Origin: Oscillospiraceae bacterium
GTDB lineage: Bacteria; Bacillota; Clostridia; Saccharofermentanales; Saccharofermentanaceae
NCBI GenBank assembly: GCA_015069205.1
Contig: SVIZ01000002.1
Coordinates: forward strand, 62,001-126,000
Length of the DNA stretch: 64,000 bases
Direction of reading: 5' to 3'
In this document: one piece after another, positions 15,747 to 24,651 of the stretch
Layout: each line of letters begins with the position of its first letter
Numbering within the stretch: position 1 is the first letter of the stretch
Position numbers and translations under genes: made by a program
Notes under the pieces: generated by a model
Databases searched by the model: none
What the model was told of the DNA's origin: nothing
The model's input: the letters and a program-made list of their open reading frames with translations, nothing else

Positions 15747-15907
15747 CGTGCAAACTTTGCGCATTTATCGGGCTCAACTTTGCACGAAGTTTGAATTTTC
15801 GCTCCCGCGTGCAAACTTAGTTCAAAGTTCCAGCCTTAGTTTGCACGTCCAATTGCACGTGCATTTTTTGTAGTATTTTCTCCTATTTACTACACTTTTT
15901 TTGCACG
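15747..15907. repeat. Cluster of six TTTGCACG/CGTGCAAA motifs including two 40-bp palindromes
   Basis: In the 301-base gap 15647-15947. CGTGCAAA occurs at 15747 and 15808, TTTGCACG at 15779, 15840 and 15900, and TGCACGTGCA at 15854-15863. They form two hairpins of equal length: 15747-15786 (8-bp arms) and 15808-15847 (10-bp arms, CGTGCAAACT/AGTTTGCACG), 61 bp apart. The remaining motifs are a compact palindrome and a single half-site. No coding frame is evident. This may be an operator array or another member of the palindrome-doublet class. Confidence 0.75.
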
Positions 15908-15947
15908 TTCACAAGGAATACACAAATCGTACAGTAATAAAGGCAGT

Positions 15948-16490
15948 TTACTGTACTTTTTTGGTACGCGAATCTTTCTTGGCTGCACCGGCTATCCTTT
16001 TATTCACGTAATGCATGACCATGTGAGCTGCCTTGAAGTTTGCGAGCATAAGAAGGATTCCTGAGATAACAAGAGCAACGGCGAAGCTATTCCATTCGAT
16101 AAACGACGCGCTCTTTACCAGTATCACGATGCTGACCGGCAGGCAGATAAGGCTCGTGATGACGCACGGCACGTATTTCCTTACCACAACTGTCAACCCT
16201 ATGTGGATGAGGAAGTGTCCTGCCAGTGCCAGGAAGATTCCGTACCACAGCGCGAAAACCACCTGGCCCGGAAAGTAATACGCAAAAAGGCTCACGCCAA
16301 AGAACGGTATGAATTCTTCATAGACCGCGGCCGAGAAACCCATGTGCGTCAAGCCTTTGTACGATTTCAGTATCTTCGGGTAGAGCTCGAACAGCCACCG
16401 GTTCTTCGAGTAGAACCACTCGATCCCGACGATTTCCTCCATATCATGAAAGATGAAAATGATCGGCAGCAGCAACAGATATTCCCTCAT
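15948..16490 (-). CDS. HXXEE-domain membrane protein
   Basis: A 180-residue integral membrane protein of unknown function. The N-terminal motif HDMEE (in FIFHDMEEIVGIEWF) matches the HXXEE family signature, and GHFLIHIG may be the second conserved His block. Four to five membrane segments are visible; the C-terminus is basic. A GTG at 16508 is in frame, but the ATG at 16490 overlaps the upstream stop as ATGA and has AAGGAG 8 bp before it, so it is preferred. It follows the flavoprotein gene in the same operon. The paired His/Glu residues hint at metal binding. Confidence 0.8.
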   Translation of the reverse strand: MREYLLLLPIIFIFHDMEEIVGIEWFYSKNRWLFELYPKILKSYKGLTHMGFSAAVYEEFIPFFGVSLFAYYFPGQVVFALWYGIFLALAGHFLIHIGLTVVVRKYVPCVITSLICLPVSIVILVKSASFIEWNSFAVALVISGILLMLANFKAAHMVMHYVNKRIAGAAKKDSRTKKVQ

Positions 16491-17146
16491 ACTCCATACT
16501 CCTTCCACTTGGCCGCCACGCCGCGGTATTTCTCACCTTTCTTCACCACGAAAGGCCTTATTCCAACTGAGAAAACCACTCTGTGAAACACACTCTGCAA
16601 CGGATACTTTTTGTGCCGGCTGACTGCTCGAAAAAGCTTACGCCCGGCACGTTCAGCAGCTTTCCTAACGCTACCTGAAACACCGCCGTTAAAAGGTGCG
16701 TTAACGACTATGTTTCCGGCAAGCCTTCCGCCTGAATAAAGGACCAGATTCTTCAACACCCTGGCTGCATCACGGCTGCCGTAATTCTCACCGGTCGTTA
16801 CAGTTGCGCAGTACTTGCCATTCAGCAGCTGCTCGATGACAAAGTGTCCTCTGTCGATCAGCACCTTCATGTAACCGGAAACATTACTCGCGTATGTCGG
16901 TGTTCCGAGAACGAGGCCATCGGCTTCTTCAATAACGCCCGATAGTTTCTCGGCATCGTCATTCATATGACAGTGACCGGTCGTATAGCACGAACAGCAC
17001 CCGCGGCACTGCGACATTGATAGTTCGCTTAAGTTGAAGAACTCAACATCCGCGCCTTGCGCGATCAGATTCCTTTCGAGAGCATGCAAAATGCCTGCAG
17101 TAAGGCCGTTTATGCGTGGACTTCCGTTGATAATGACGATCTTCAT
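16487..17146 (-). CDS. Flavodoxin-like NAD(P)H-dependent oxidoreductase
   Basis: A 219-residue FMN-binding flavoprotein. The phosphate-binding loop is NGSPRINGLTAGIL at residues 6-19; LVLGTPTYASNVSGYMK is the flavin-binding loop. A Cys cluster, CRGCCSCYTTGHC (about 47-59), resembles iron-sulfur flavoproteins of anaerobes. The C-terminal 60 residues are basic. GGGAAGGA lies before the ATG at 17146, so the upstream Met at 17167 is rejected. It is divergent from a TetR regulator with palindromes between them, suggesting induction by a quinone, nitro compound or similar stress; this is inferred. Confidence 0.86.
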   Translation of the reverse strand: MKIVIINGSPRINGLTAGILHALERNLIAQGADVEFFNLSELSMSQCRGCCSCYTTGHCHMNDDAEKLSGVIEEADGLVLGTPTYASNVSGYMKVLIDRGHFVIEQLLNGKYCATVTTGENYGSRDAARVLKNLVLYSGGRLAGNIVVNAPFNGGVSGSVRKAAERAGRKLFRAVSRHKKYPLQSVFHRVVFSVGIRPFVVKKGEKYRGVAAKWKEYGV

Positions 17147-17174
17147 CGGCGTTCCTTCCCAAAACAAAAATTAC

Positions 17175-17262
17175 ACACCTGTGTATTTTGTGCCATACTA
17201 ATATCAGCCAAATACAAAATCAACGAATCTGCCGGAAGATACACAAACTCATGCTTTTGTGT
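17175..17262. promoter_or_regulatory. Promoter and candidate operators between flavoprotein and TetR genes
   Basis: A minus-strand promoter for the flavoprotein gene has TTGATT (17223-17218), a 17-bp spacer and TAGTAT (17200-17195). Two ACAC/GTGT palindromes flank it: ACACCTGTGT at 17175-17184, near the predicted transcript start, and ACACAAA (17241-17247) with TTTGTGT (17256-17262), close to the TetR start. They are plausible sites for the divergently encoded TetR protein. Confidence 0.55.
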
Positions 17263-17284
17263 CATTTGCTCAAGGAGAAAAACA

Positions 17285-17836
17285 GTGAACGATTCAAATA
17301 ACCCGTCTGCCATAAGGTCCAGAAAACAGATAACAGGCGCGCTTTTGTCGCTGATGGAGAAATACCCTTACGAAGAGATCAGCGTAAAGCAGATCGTGCT
17401 TGAGACTGACCTGGTAAGAAAGACTTTTTACCGCAATTTTAAATCCAAGGACGACGTGCTCAGGTCGCATATCAGGACGATACTCCGTGATTATTTCGAC
17501 ATAGTAAATAACGCTAAAGGAGATGTGCTCACAACTGTTTTCGAGTTTGCGGATAAGAATAAGAAACTGCTGAAACTGCTCGATAAGAATGACATGATGT
17601 ATTACGTCCTGCAGGGCATGAACGAGTTTATCCTGTCGGTGAAGTCAGAGCAGAATCCGGAACTGAATCCGTTCTCAAAGCTTTTCGCAGGGCTTGACTC
17701 AGACTATCTGATAACGCTAAACATCGGTGGCATCTGGAATGTGATTTCGCTATGGGTAAGGCGCGGCATGAAAGATGATCCTGAAGAAGTGAAAGCTGCG
17801 ATAAAGCAGTATCTGTCTAGGATCGGAACAATATAG
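17285..17836 (+). CDS. TetR family transcriptional regulator
   Basis: A 183-residue TetR-type repressor. The helix-turn-helix is ISVKQIVLETDLVRKTFYRNF with the following FKSKDDVL (about residues 28-58). The C-terminal part is helical and ligand-binding, without a recognised subfamily. The start is GTG at 17285, placed by AAGGAG (17272-17277) 7 bp upstream; an upstream open frame to 17057 overlaps the divergent gene and lacks a site. It probably represses the flavoprotein/HXXEE operon. Confidence 0.88.
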   Translation: MNDSNNPSAIRSRKQITGALLSLMEKYPYEEISVKQIVLETDLVRKTFYRNFKSKDDVLRSHIRTILRDYFDIVNNAKGDVLTTVFEFADKNKKLLKLLDKNDMMYYVLQGMNEFILSVKSEQNPELNPFSKLFAGLDSDYLITLNIGGIWNVISLWVRRGMKDDPEEVKAAIKQYLSRIGTI

Positions 17837-17838
17837 TT

Positions 17839-17867
17839 TTGTATTGCCTACCAAGTATGGATATAAT
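17839..17867 (+). promoter_or_regulatory. Promoter of the GH3 gene
   Basis: TTGTAT (17839-17844), a 17-bp spacer and a perfect TATAAT (17862-17867), 64 bp before the ATG. Confidence 0.75.
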
Positions 17868-17931
17868 TAGCGCGTTGAAGAGCGGCGTAAAGCCACGTTT
17901 CAATAATATGGATTAATAAGGAAGACCTTAT

Positions 17932-19797
17932 ATGAAAATGCGAAAACTCTTATCAGGCCTTTTGGCGCTTTCAGTCATTGCAACAAGTGCCTGCACGACT
18001 CCGACGGTCCAGACTTCTGCCGGAACAGAGACCCCGGCAGGGCAGGTAACACCTGAAACATATGACCTTGCGACTTATGCTTCTATGACTCCTGAAGAAA
18101 TCTGCCAGACGCTGACTTTGGAGCAGAAGGCTGCGCAGATGATCCAGCCGACAATCTATCACACCGATCCTTCAGAGATGCTGGACACAGACTACGGTTC
18201 GATCCTCTCAAGAGTTGACGTTTTCCCGATGCCTAATGCAGAGCAGTGGAAAGCTACCGTAGACGAATATCAGAAATACGCGATCCAGGGTGAAGCTCCC
18301 ATTCCGTACTTCTACGGAAACGACAGCCTTCACGGCGTAAACTTCGCATCAGAATGCGTCATGTTCCCGCACAACATTAATGTCGGCGCGGCTCACGATC
18401 CGGCACTTACCGAAGAGTATGGAAAGCTTGTCGGAAGTGACATTGTACACACCGGCATGATCCTTAATTTCTCACCCTGCGTTGCAACCGCAAACGATCC
18501 GAGATGGGGAAGAACTTATGAATCCTATTCGTCTGACAGCGCACTCGTAACAGAGATGGCGGTCGCTTATACAAAGGGACTTTTGTCAGAAGGGATCCTT
18601 GTCTGCCCGAAGCACTTCTTCGGTGACGGCATGACTACATTCGGAACAGGTGAGGACAGCAATACGATGCTCCTCGACAGAGGTGATGCAAGACTTACTG
18701 AAGAGCAGATTCGGGAGCAGCTCTCGATCTATCAGGCGCTGATCGATGAGGGTGTACAGGTTATCATGCTCTCGCATTCTTCTCTCAACGGCACGAAGAT
18801 GCATGAGAACGAGAAGTACATAAGCTATCTCAAAAACGAGATGGGCTTTAACGGAATCGTCCTTTCTGACTGGGATTCGATAATGAACTGCTCAGGTGCC
18901 ACATACGAGGAGAATGTTGTTCTCGGCGTTAATGCAGGCATCGATATGTTCATGACCGATACTGACCATGAGGCAGTAAGAGGATTCATCATCGCAGCAG
19001 TTAATGACGGCCGCATCAGCGAAGACAGGATCAATGACGCGGTTACGAGAATCATCAGAGTTAAGAAGGATGCCGGACTTTTCGAAGATCCGTTCATTGA
19101 GAACTTCGATCCTTCTTATGAATACGGCAGCCAGAGATCACACGAGGTTGCAAGACAGCTCGCTGCTGAATCTTTCGTACCTCTTAAGGCCGGCAAAAAC
19201 ATGTACATCGAACCCGGCATGAAGGTCCTTGTCACAGGTCCCGCTGCCGATGACGTCGGCGCGCTTTGCGGCGGTTGGACAAACTGGTGGCAGGGCATGT
19301 CAGACAGCGAATTCGGAGAGCACTTCAGGACCGAAGGCCCCTCGATCGTTGAAGCACTAGAAGTGGCAGCAGAAGAAGGCGGTTTTGAGATCACTACTGA
19401 CAAGTCACAGGTGGATTCGTGTGACATGATCCTTCTTTGCGTCGGTGAGATCCCTTATGCAGAATGGTTCGGAGATTCCAACGATCTCTCACTTACCGGT
19501 GCGCAGGGCATGTCCCAGAACGCATCAGCGATCAAGTTCGCACAGGATTCCGGCAAGCCCACGGTAACGCTCATCGTAGCAGGCAGAAACGTCATCATCG
19601 ACGATTACATCGACCGGTGGGATTCCTGCATCATGCTCTATCTTCCCGGCACCGAAGGCGGCAATGCCGTAGCTGATGTTCTCACACAGAAGACACAGCT
19701 TACAGGTACTCTTCCGATGCCTTACTATTCATCCGTCGATCAGATCGGTACGGATAAGAACTGGCATGACACCGGCTGGAATGCACTGCAAGGATAA
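17932..19797 (+). CDS. Secreted glycoside hydrolase family 3 lipoprotein (beta-glucosidase/exo-glucanase type)
   Basis: A 621-residue exported lipoprotein: signal MKMRKLLSGLLALSVIATSAC with the lipobox Cys near residue 21 and a Thr-rich linker. The GH3 TIM barrel covers about 45-400: YFYGNDSLHG, NFSPCVATANDPRWGRTYES, PKHFFGDGMTTFGTGEDSN, and the nucleophile Asp313 in GIVLSDWDS. The second alpha/beta sandwich domain (about 405-615) carries KVLVTGPAADDVG. No fibronectin-III domain follows. The arrangement resembles exo-1,3/1,4-beta-glucanases such as plant ExoI and bacterial ExoP. It probably releases glucose at the cell surface. Exact linkage specificity cannot be read from sequence. Confidence 0.93.
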   Translation: MKMRKLLSGLLALSVIATSACTTPTVQTSAGTETPAGQVTPETYDLATYASMTPEEICQTLTLEQKAAQMIQPTIYHTDPSEMLDTDYGSILSRVDVFPMPNAEQWKATVDEYQKYAIQGEAPIPYFYGNDSLHGVNFASECVMFPHNINVGAAHDPALTEEYGKLVGSDIVHTGMILNFSPCVATANDPRWGRTYESYSSDSALVTEMAVAYTKGLLSEGILVCPKHFFGDGMTTFGTGEDSNTMLLDRGDARLTEEQIREQLSIYQALIDEGVQVIMLSHSSLNGTKMHENEKYISYLKNEMGFNGIVLSDWDSIMNCSGATYEENVVLGVNAGIDMFMTDTDHEAVRGFIIAAVNDGRISEDRINDAVTRIIRVKKDAGLFEDPFIENFDPSYEYGSQRSHEVARQLAAESFVPLKAGKNMYIEPGMKVLVTGPAADDVGALCGGWTNWWQGMSDSEFGEHFRTEGPSIVEALEVAAEEGGFEITTDKSQVDSCDMILLCVGEIPYAEWFGDSNDLSLTGAQGMSQNASAIKFAQDSGKPTVTLIVAGRNVIIDDYIDRWDSCIMLYLPGTEGGNAVADVLTQKTQLTGTLPMPYYSSVDQIGTDKNWHDTGWNALQG

Positions 19798-19835
19798 AGA
19801 ATAAATGTAACAAATAAGCCACATAGATAAAATAA

Positions 19836-19864
19836 ATGACAAAAAGAATGCGATAAAATATTCT
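19836..19864 (+). promoter_or_regulatory. Candidate promoter of the adhesin gene
   Basis: ATGACA (19836-19841), 17 bp, TATTCT (19859-19864), 30 bp before the ATG. The ribosome binding site that follows is weak (TGGTGG). Confidence 0.45.
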
Positions 19865-19894
19865 TTACATTATTCGATTATTGTTGGTGGTTAC

Positions 19895-22417
19895 ATGAGA
19901 AAGATCAGAAATTCATTCACGCTCGCGTCAGTATCAGCGCTGGTTACTTTTATCTTGCTTATCAATTTGTCTTCGTTCTTTGGAGGCAATAAGGTTTATG
20001 CCGCTACAAATCTCAGAGGTATTGCATCGCTCAATATTCTTGAGATTAAAAACGGAACTACAGATCTATTAGCAAACCCGAGTACTCCGGTTATTTACGG
20101 CGATATCATAAACTTTAAGCTCCATTGGGCATTTCCGGATGGCCCGGATGTTCCTTTAAACGAACCGATTACTTATCAGCTTCCGGGTAATGTAACTTTT
20201 ACATCAGCAAACGGCATTTTAAAGTCTACTAAAGACGGCAGTGAACTGGGAACATATGATGTAACTGACAAAACGATCACATTGAAATATACGTCCACAA
20301 ATTTCTGCACTCAGGATAATACAAGAGTCGGCGACATTATGCTTGAAGGCATTATCACTAAAAATGATAATGGTACTCAGGTAGCAGCACCAGTAGATGT
20401 AACTTTTGACAGCATCGGTAAATATACATTCAATATGGTGCCTCCTCCGGTAACACCCAAATTGGATGTAGTTAAAGATATCAAGGATGTTTCTGATCCT
20501 AATCCCGATCACATTTACGACTGTTATGTTGAGATCACATCAACGGGTACTAACAACAATGTCGTTTTCGCAGATGAAATGTGGCCCGGAATGTATCTAT
20601 ATACTTCTCCCGAATACTATACTGATTCTTCCAAGACAACTCTGAGAACTGATGTAACCGATACTTCAGGAGCACCCTCTTCTTCAAACAGAACATTGCG
20701 TGCAGAGGTTCCGGTTCTTAATGACGGGGAAGTTATATATGTTCACTATCAGGTCAAAGTAATTGACGACATGTATGATCTGACCAAGGCTAATGCATTT
20801 ATTAAAAACCATCAGAATTATTACCCTTCCCAATACGTAGGAAACGTCTCTAACAGGGCAGAAGCCTGGAGTGACGAGATCGGCGAAGATAACAAAGTAA
20901 TGAAATGGAAAGACGTAAGAACCCTTCATGTTCAGTTCGGTAAATGGGGAGATCCCAACCAGAGTGACACCCTCCACGGCCTTATCGGATGGCAGATCAT
21001 TATCTACAACATGTATAATGACACTGAACGCAATGTCACGATTGTTGATACATTGCCTGAGAATACCGAATTAGGCAGTTACGTGACGATTACGGCAGGC
21101 GGTTCCGTTATTGATAACGGTGTATCTTATACAACTTCATATGATGCCCAATCCGGCAGAACAGTCGTTACGTTTACTCTTGATCAGTCTGTAGTTACTT
21201 ACCTTAAATCCTCTGATAATGCTGAAGCGGTAATCAATTATCAGACCAAAGTCTTGTCTCAGGCTAAAGATGAGGATTTTTATACAAATGAGGCAATAAT
21301 CTACTTTGATGGTGCCGAAAAGATGAAGACGGAAATGACCGTGTCCTACAAAAAGCCCAATGCCGTGATCAAAGACGGTCATTACGGTCCGGGAACAGCA
21401 CCATACGCACAGTTCAAGATCAACGTAAATACCGCAACATTAGATCTTAACCCTAACGGAACAACGGTTACTTTAGTTGATGAATTAAGTCCCAGCTACG
21501 ACCTCAGAGCAGATTCGGTAATAATTGACGGCCAGCCGGCGACAGCAGCACAATATTCTTACGATGCTCCGACCAGAAAGCTGACATTCGTATTGGACGA
21601 TACAACTGAGCACCTGATCACTTATGATGCTTATGTCAATCTTGCACCGGGTTCCCAGTTTACGGATGCTAACAGTTATAACAACGCATGGCTTTATGCC
21701 GGAGAAGCTTTGATCGCATTCGATGACAGCACATTCCAGATTGAGATCTTCGATAGTGCGGCTTCATCTTCTTCGATTACAAATCCGTGCGAGATCAATG
21801 TCTTTAAGCATGCCGAGGGCGATCCTTCCAATGCTCTTTCCGGTGCCGAATTTGATCTGGTGAGACTTACAATAGACAAAAACGGCGTTGCCACTGATGT
21901 ATCCACCGTCAGCAAAACGACAGGTTCAGACGGAAAACTCAATTTCGACAACCTCGAAAAAGGCATCGTATACATGCTCCGCGAAACAGCTGCACCTGAT
22001 GGTTACGATCTGGACAGCACCTTGTACTTCTATGCATTTAATTCCGCAGCCGTAAGCCTTTCGACAGAGATAACTTATAACGGAACTAAATACACGATCA
22101 CATTAATTACTTCAGGTACCTCATACGATGTCGATCTCGCAAACACCAAGACCACGACACCTACGTCATCGTCATCAGAGACGTCAGCGTCTTCATCTGA
22201 AACATCATCTTCAGATACCACTCTGACTTCATCGTCCGCGGAAACATCGGCCAGTGAATCTTCAACCCCGACATCCGGTGCAGATTCATCCAACAGATCC
22301 AATATTCCTTCCACGGGTGATCTCCCGAGCTATATCAACGTATTGGGAATCATGGCCGGCATCGGCGGATTGGCATTGCTGGCATTCAGGATGCGCCTGA
22401 AGAAGTCTGAAGAATAA
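19895..22417 (+). CDS. Sortase-anchored surface adhesin with Cna-B domain
   Basis: An 840-residue cell-wall protein. A signal peptide covers about 1-36 (cleavage near VYA). About 40-620 consists of Ig-like adhesin and DUF11-like beta modules (YTFNMVPPPVTPKLDVVKD, NNVVFADEMWPG, VKVIDDMYDL). Residues about 629-745 are a Cna-B/SpaA-type domain: EINVFKHAEGDPSNALSGAE, TGSDGKLNFDNLEKG, YMLRETAAPDGYDL; it could form an intramolecular isopeptide bond (Lys in VFKHAEG, Glu in RETAAP). A Ser/Thr/Glu stalk runs to about 800, then the sorting motif IPSTG (near 804-808), a membrane helix and the tail RMRLKKSEE. The anchor is a variant of LPxTG. Codon use is more AT-rich than in neighbouring metabolic genes. 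No sortase is in the window. Confidence 0.9.
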   Translation: MRKIRNSFTLASVSALVTFILLINLSSFFGGNKVYAATNLRGIASLNILEIKNGTTDLLANPSTPVIYGDIINFKLHWAFPDGPDVPLNEPITYQLPGNVTFTSANGILKSTKDGSELGTYDVTDKTITLKYTSTNFCTQDNTRVGDIMLEGIITKNDNGTQVAAPVDVTFDSIGKYTFNMVPPPVTPKLDVVKDIKDVSDPNPDHIYDCYVEITSTGTNNNVVFADEMWPGMYLYTSPEYYTDSSKTTLRTDVTDTSGAPSSSNRTLRAEVPVLNDGEVIYVHYQVKVIDDMYDLTKANAFIKNHQNYYPSQYVGNVSNRAEAWSDEIGEDNKVMKWKDVRTLHVQFGKWGDPNQSDTLHGLIGWQIIIYNMYNDTERNVTIVDTLPENTELGSYVTITAGGSVIDNGVSYTTSYDAQSGRTVVTFTLDQSVVTYLKSSDNAEAVINYQTKVLSQAKDEDFYTNEAIIYFDGAEKMKTEMTVSYKKPNAVIKDGHYGPGTAPYAQFKINVNTATLDLNPNGTTVTLVDELSPSYDLRADSVIIDGQPATAAQYSYDAPTRKLTFVLDDTTEHLITYDAYVNLAPGSQFTDANSYNNAWLYAGEALIAFDDSTFQIEIFDSAASSSSITNPCEINVFKHAEGDPSNALSGAEFDLVRLTIDKNGVATDVSTVSKTTGSDGKLNFDNLEKGIVYMLRETAAPDGYDLDSTLYFYAFNSAAVSLSTEITYNGTKYTITLITSGTSYDVDLANTKTTTPTSSSSETSASSSETSSSDTTLTSSSAETSASESSTPTSGADSSNRSNIPSTGDLPSYINVLGIMAGIGGLALLAFRMRLKKSEE

Positions 22418-22534
22418 ACAAGTTGAATTAACAGTATAAGCGTCAGAATTTGTCCCCTATATATGCGGGACCATGCGTGCTAACCTTTAGTTGTTAAGCG
22501 CAACCGGTCTCTCAACATATAAAGGGGATAATTT

Positions 22535-23470
22535 ATGTTCAGAAAGATCTTGGCATTGGTACTTGCCGCAGCCGTTTTGTTTTCGATGTGTTCGTGCATG
22601 AAGAACGGACCCAAAACACGCATACCCGAACTTGAGCACATCGAAGATCTCGATGCCGGTTACTACTATGTTTCTTTCTCTTCCTACGACGGCGAAACGC
22701 TGAACGGCATCAGCTTCCATCAAAACCTTCCGGACGAGGCAAAGGCGCTCATAAAGAATGTCGAGAGATTCCTCAAGACTGAAGGCAGAAAAGTAACAGG
22801 CTGGACGACCGACAACATTAAATACCCTGTGTATTCACTGACCATAGAGACCAGACTTGCAAGTAACAGCGACAGGGATGAAGGCGTTACCCTGATCTAT
22901 TCCAACGGCTACCTGATCACTCAGTCGGGCACTGTCTATAAATGTGATCCCGATTTCAAACCGTTCATGAAAGCAGACGACAACGATTACACCTACGAAA
23001 CTGAACTGGATGACCTCTCAGGCGCCAGAGCTTTCAGTCCGCTTGCATATACTGATTCGAAATGGAATAAGGACATGCTCCTTGAGTCAAGTCTTGATAA
23101 GAATGAGATCGTTCAAGGAGTAGAAGCGGAGGCTTTGGATGTATACGAGGAAGACGGCTTTCAGATGGTCCGCGTATCAATGACTAATAACGGCACCGAG
23201 AAGTGGAACTACGATGACCGCTCGATATTCGTAGGTCTTGAAGTGAAAGTGGGAGGTAAGTGGTACCACCTTTACCACGACCCGAGCATCGAAGATACAT
23301 TTACCACAGTGTTGTCAGCTAATTGTGTTCTTCAACCCGGAGAGGACATCTGCAAAGATTTCTGCCCGGGCCTTTACGGCAAACTTCATCCGGGCGAATA
23401 CCGTCTCTTGATCTGGGGCCAGGGCAACGGTGCATATAACTGCGCAATTGCCGAATTCAAGGTTAAATAA
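22535..23470 (+). CDS. Lipoprotein with C-terminal bacterial Ig-like domain
   Basis: A 311-residue lipoprotein: signal MFRKILALVLAAAVLFSMCSC with the lipobox Cys near 21. The N-terminal 170 residues have no family I recognise. Residues about 195-311 look like a bacterial Ig-like module: VRVSMTNNGTEKWNYDDRSI, LEVKVGGKWYHL, VLQPGEDICKDF, LHPGEYRLLIWG. AAAGGGG precedes the ATG. It stands alone between the adhesin and the peptidase gene; function unknown. Confidence 0.8.
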   Translation: MFRKILALVLAAAVLFSMCSCMKNGPKTRIPELEHIEDLDAGYYYVSFSSYDGETLNGISFHQNLPDEAKALIKNVERFLKTEGRKVTGWTTDNIKYPVYSLTIETRLASNSDRDEGVTLIYSNGYLITQSGTVYKCDPDFKPFMKADDNDYTYETELDDLSGARAFSPLAYTDSKWNKDMLLESSLDKNEIVQGVEAEALDVYEEDGFQMVRVSMTNNGTEKWNYDDRSIFVGLEVKVGGKWYHLYHDPSIEDTFTTVLSANCVLQPGEDICKDFCPGLYGKLHPGEYRLLIWGQGNGAYNCAIAEFKVK

Positions 23471-23551
23471 GCAAAATATCTGTTATGAAGAAAAGTCTTA
23501 ATGTGTAATAATAAACCTTAAAATTAAATTAAATTTGAGAGGTTATTCCAC

Positions 23552-24619
23552 ATGCCAATTGATTCCCAGTTCTACACGCATCCGTCCGACAGAGCAGCTC
23601 TTAAGGCGCTGAAGGCGATTCCCGGTTTCCATCAGCTCATGAAAGCCATTATGAGCATTTGGAATGAGAGACTTTCGAACATTGAGAACATGTCTTGCAA
23701 TCTCAGAGTCAACGAGAATCAGATGAAAAAGTATTATGACATGCTCCCGCCGATCTGCGAAAAACTCGGCATCAACGTTCCCGATCTTTACATAAAAATG
23801 GATGTTAATCCCAATGCTTATACTTCAGGCGACACAAAGCCTTTCATTGTTCTCACATCCGGTCTTCTCGAGAGATTCGACGATGAGCTCGTTAAGACAG
23901 TAATTGCTCACGAGTGCGGACACATCGCATGCCACCATGTTCTTTATTCAACGATCGGCCGTCTTATCCTGAGCGGTGTACTTCAGACAGCAGGTCACTT
24001 CGGTTATGCAAGTCTCATCTCTGAACCTCTCATGATCGCATTCCAGTACTGGATGCGCTGCAGCGAGTTCTCCGCTGACAGAGCAGCGATCATCTGCGAC
24101 GGTAACGCTGAAAAGCTCACACAGATGTGCATGCGTTTCTCAGGTTACGATGTAAGATTCGGTGAAGCAAACATTGATGAATACATTAAGCAGGCTGAAG
24201 ACTACAATGCAATGATGACAGATTCCAAAGTCAACAAAGTTATGGAATTCTACCTGTACCGCATGATCGACCATCCCCTCAATGCAGTAAGAGCATACGA
24301 AGGCAGAAAGTGGGCCGCAAGCGATGACGCGTCACAGATCTTCGGTTATCTCGAGAGTGGTGATGTCAAGCTTCTCGAAAACGTTAAGCTTCCTGTACCT
24401 GACGGTGCAAAGAAGCTTGTTGGCCAGAACTTTACCGACGTTGAAACCATGTTCAAAGACGCAGGCTTTACAAACGTCCACACATTTGAAGAAGTCACCA
24501 AGGACAGATTCAAGAAGAGCGGCGCTGTTCTTGAGATTGCCATCAACGGCAAATCCAACTTCGATGACAACGAATGGTTCCCGATCGACGCGATGGTAAC
24601 GATCAGGTATAAGGCGTAA
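23552..24619 (+). CDS. M48-family zinc peptidase with C-terminal PASTA-like domain
   Basis: A 355-residue zinc metallopeptidase. The catalytic motif is HECGH (about 121-125, in VIAHECGHIACHH), and the third ligand is likely Glu in CSEFSADRAA. NAYTSGDTKPFIVLTSGLLE is typical of the HtpX/Ste24-like M48 fold. No signal peptide is present; one or two short hydrophobic stretches follow the active site. The last 75 residues (about 279-355; VPDGAKKLVGQNFTDVETMF, DAGFTNVHTFEEV, WFPIDAMVTIRY) resemble a PASTA domain. The GAGAGG site lies before the ATG. Such soluble M48 enzymes with YSIRK-free N-termini occur in Clostridia; their substrates are unknown. Confidence 0.87.
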   Translation: MPIDSQFYTHPSDRAALKALKAIPGFHQLMKAIMSIWNERLSNIENMSCNLRVNENQMKKYYDMLPPICEKLGINVPDLYIKMDVNPNAYTSGDTKPFIVLTSGLLERFDDELVKTVIAHECGHIACHHVLYSTIGRLILSGVLQTAGHFGYASLISEPLMIAFQYWMRCSEFSADRAAIICDGNAEKLTQMCMRFSGYDVRFGEANIDEYIKQAEDYNAMMTDSKVNKVMEFYLYRMIDHPLNAVRAYEGRKWAASDDASQIFGYLESGDVKLLENVKLPVPDGAKKLVGQNFTDVETMFKDAGFTNVHTFEEVTKDRFKKSGAVLEIAINGKSNFDDNEWFPIDAMVTIRYKA

Positions 24620-24651
24620 AACTAGCAGCAGTAAAGCTTTATCGGATTTAG

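Noticed and set aside
15926..15962. GTACAGTA/TACTGTAC hairpin with T-run as terminator of the HXXEE gene
   Set aside because: The T-run is on the plus strand, while the gene is on the minus strand and its stop codon lies inside the hairpin; no plus-strand gene precedes it.
17057..17284. N-terminal extension of the TetR regulator
   Set aside because: It overlaps the divergent flavoprotein gene and the intergenic operators; the GTG at 17285 has a strong ribosome binding site and the protein then begins as usual for the family.
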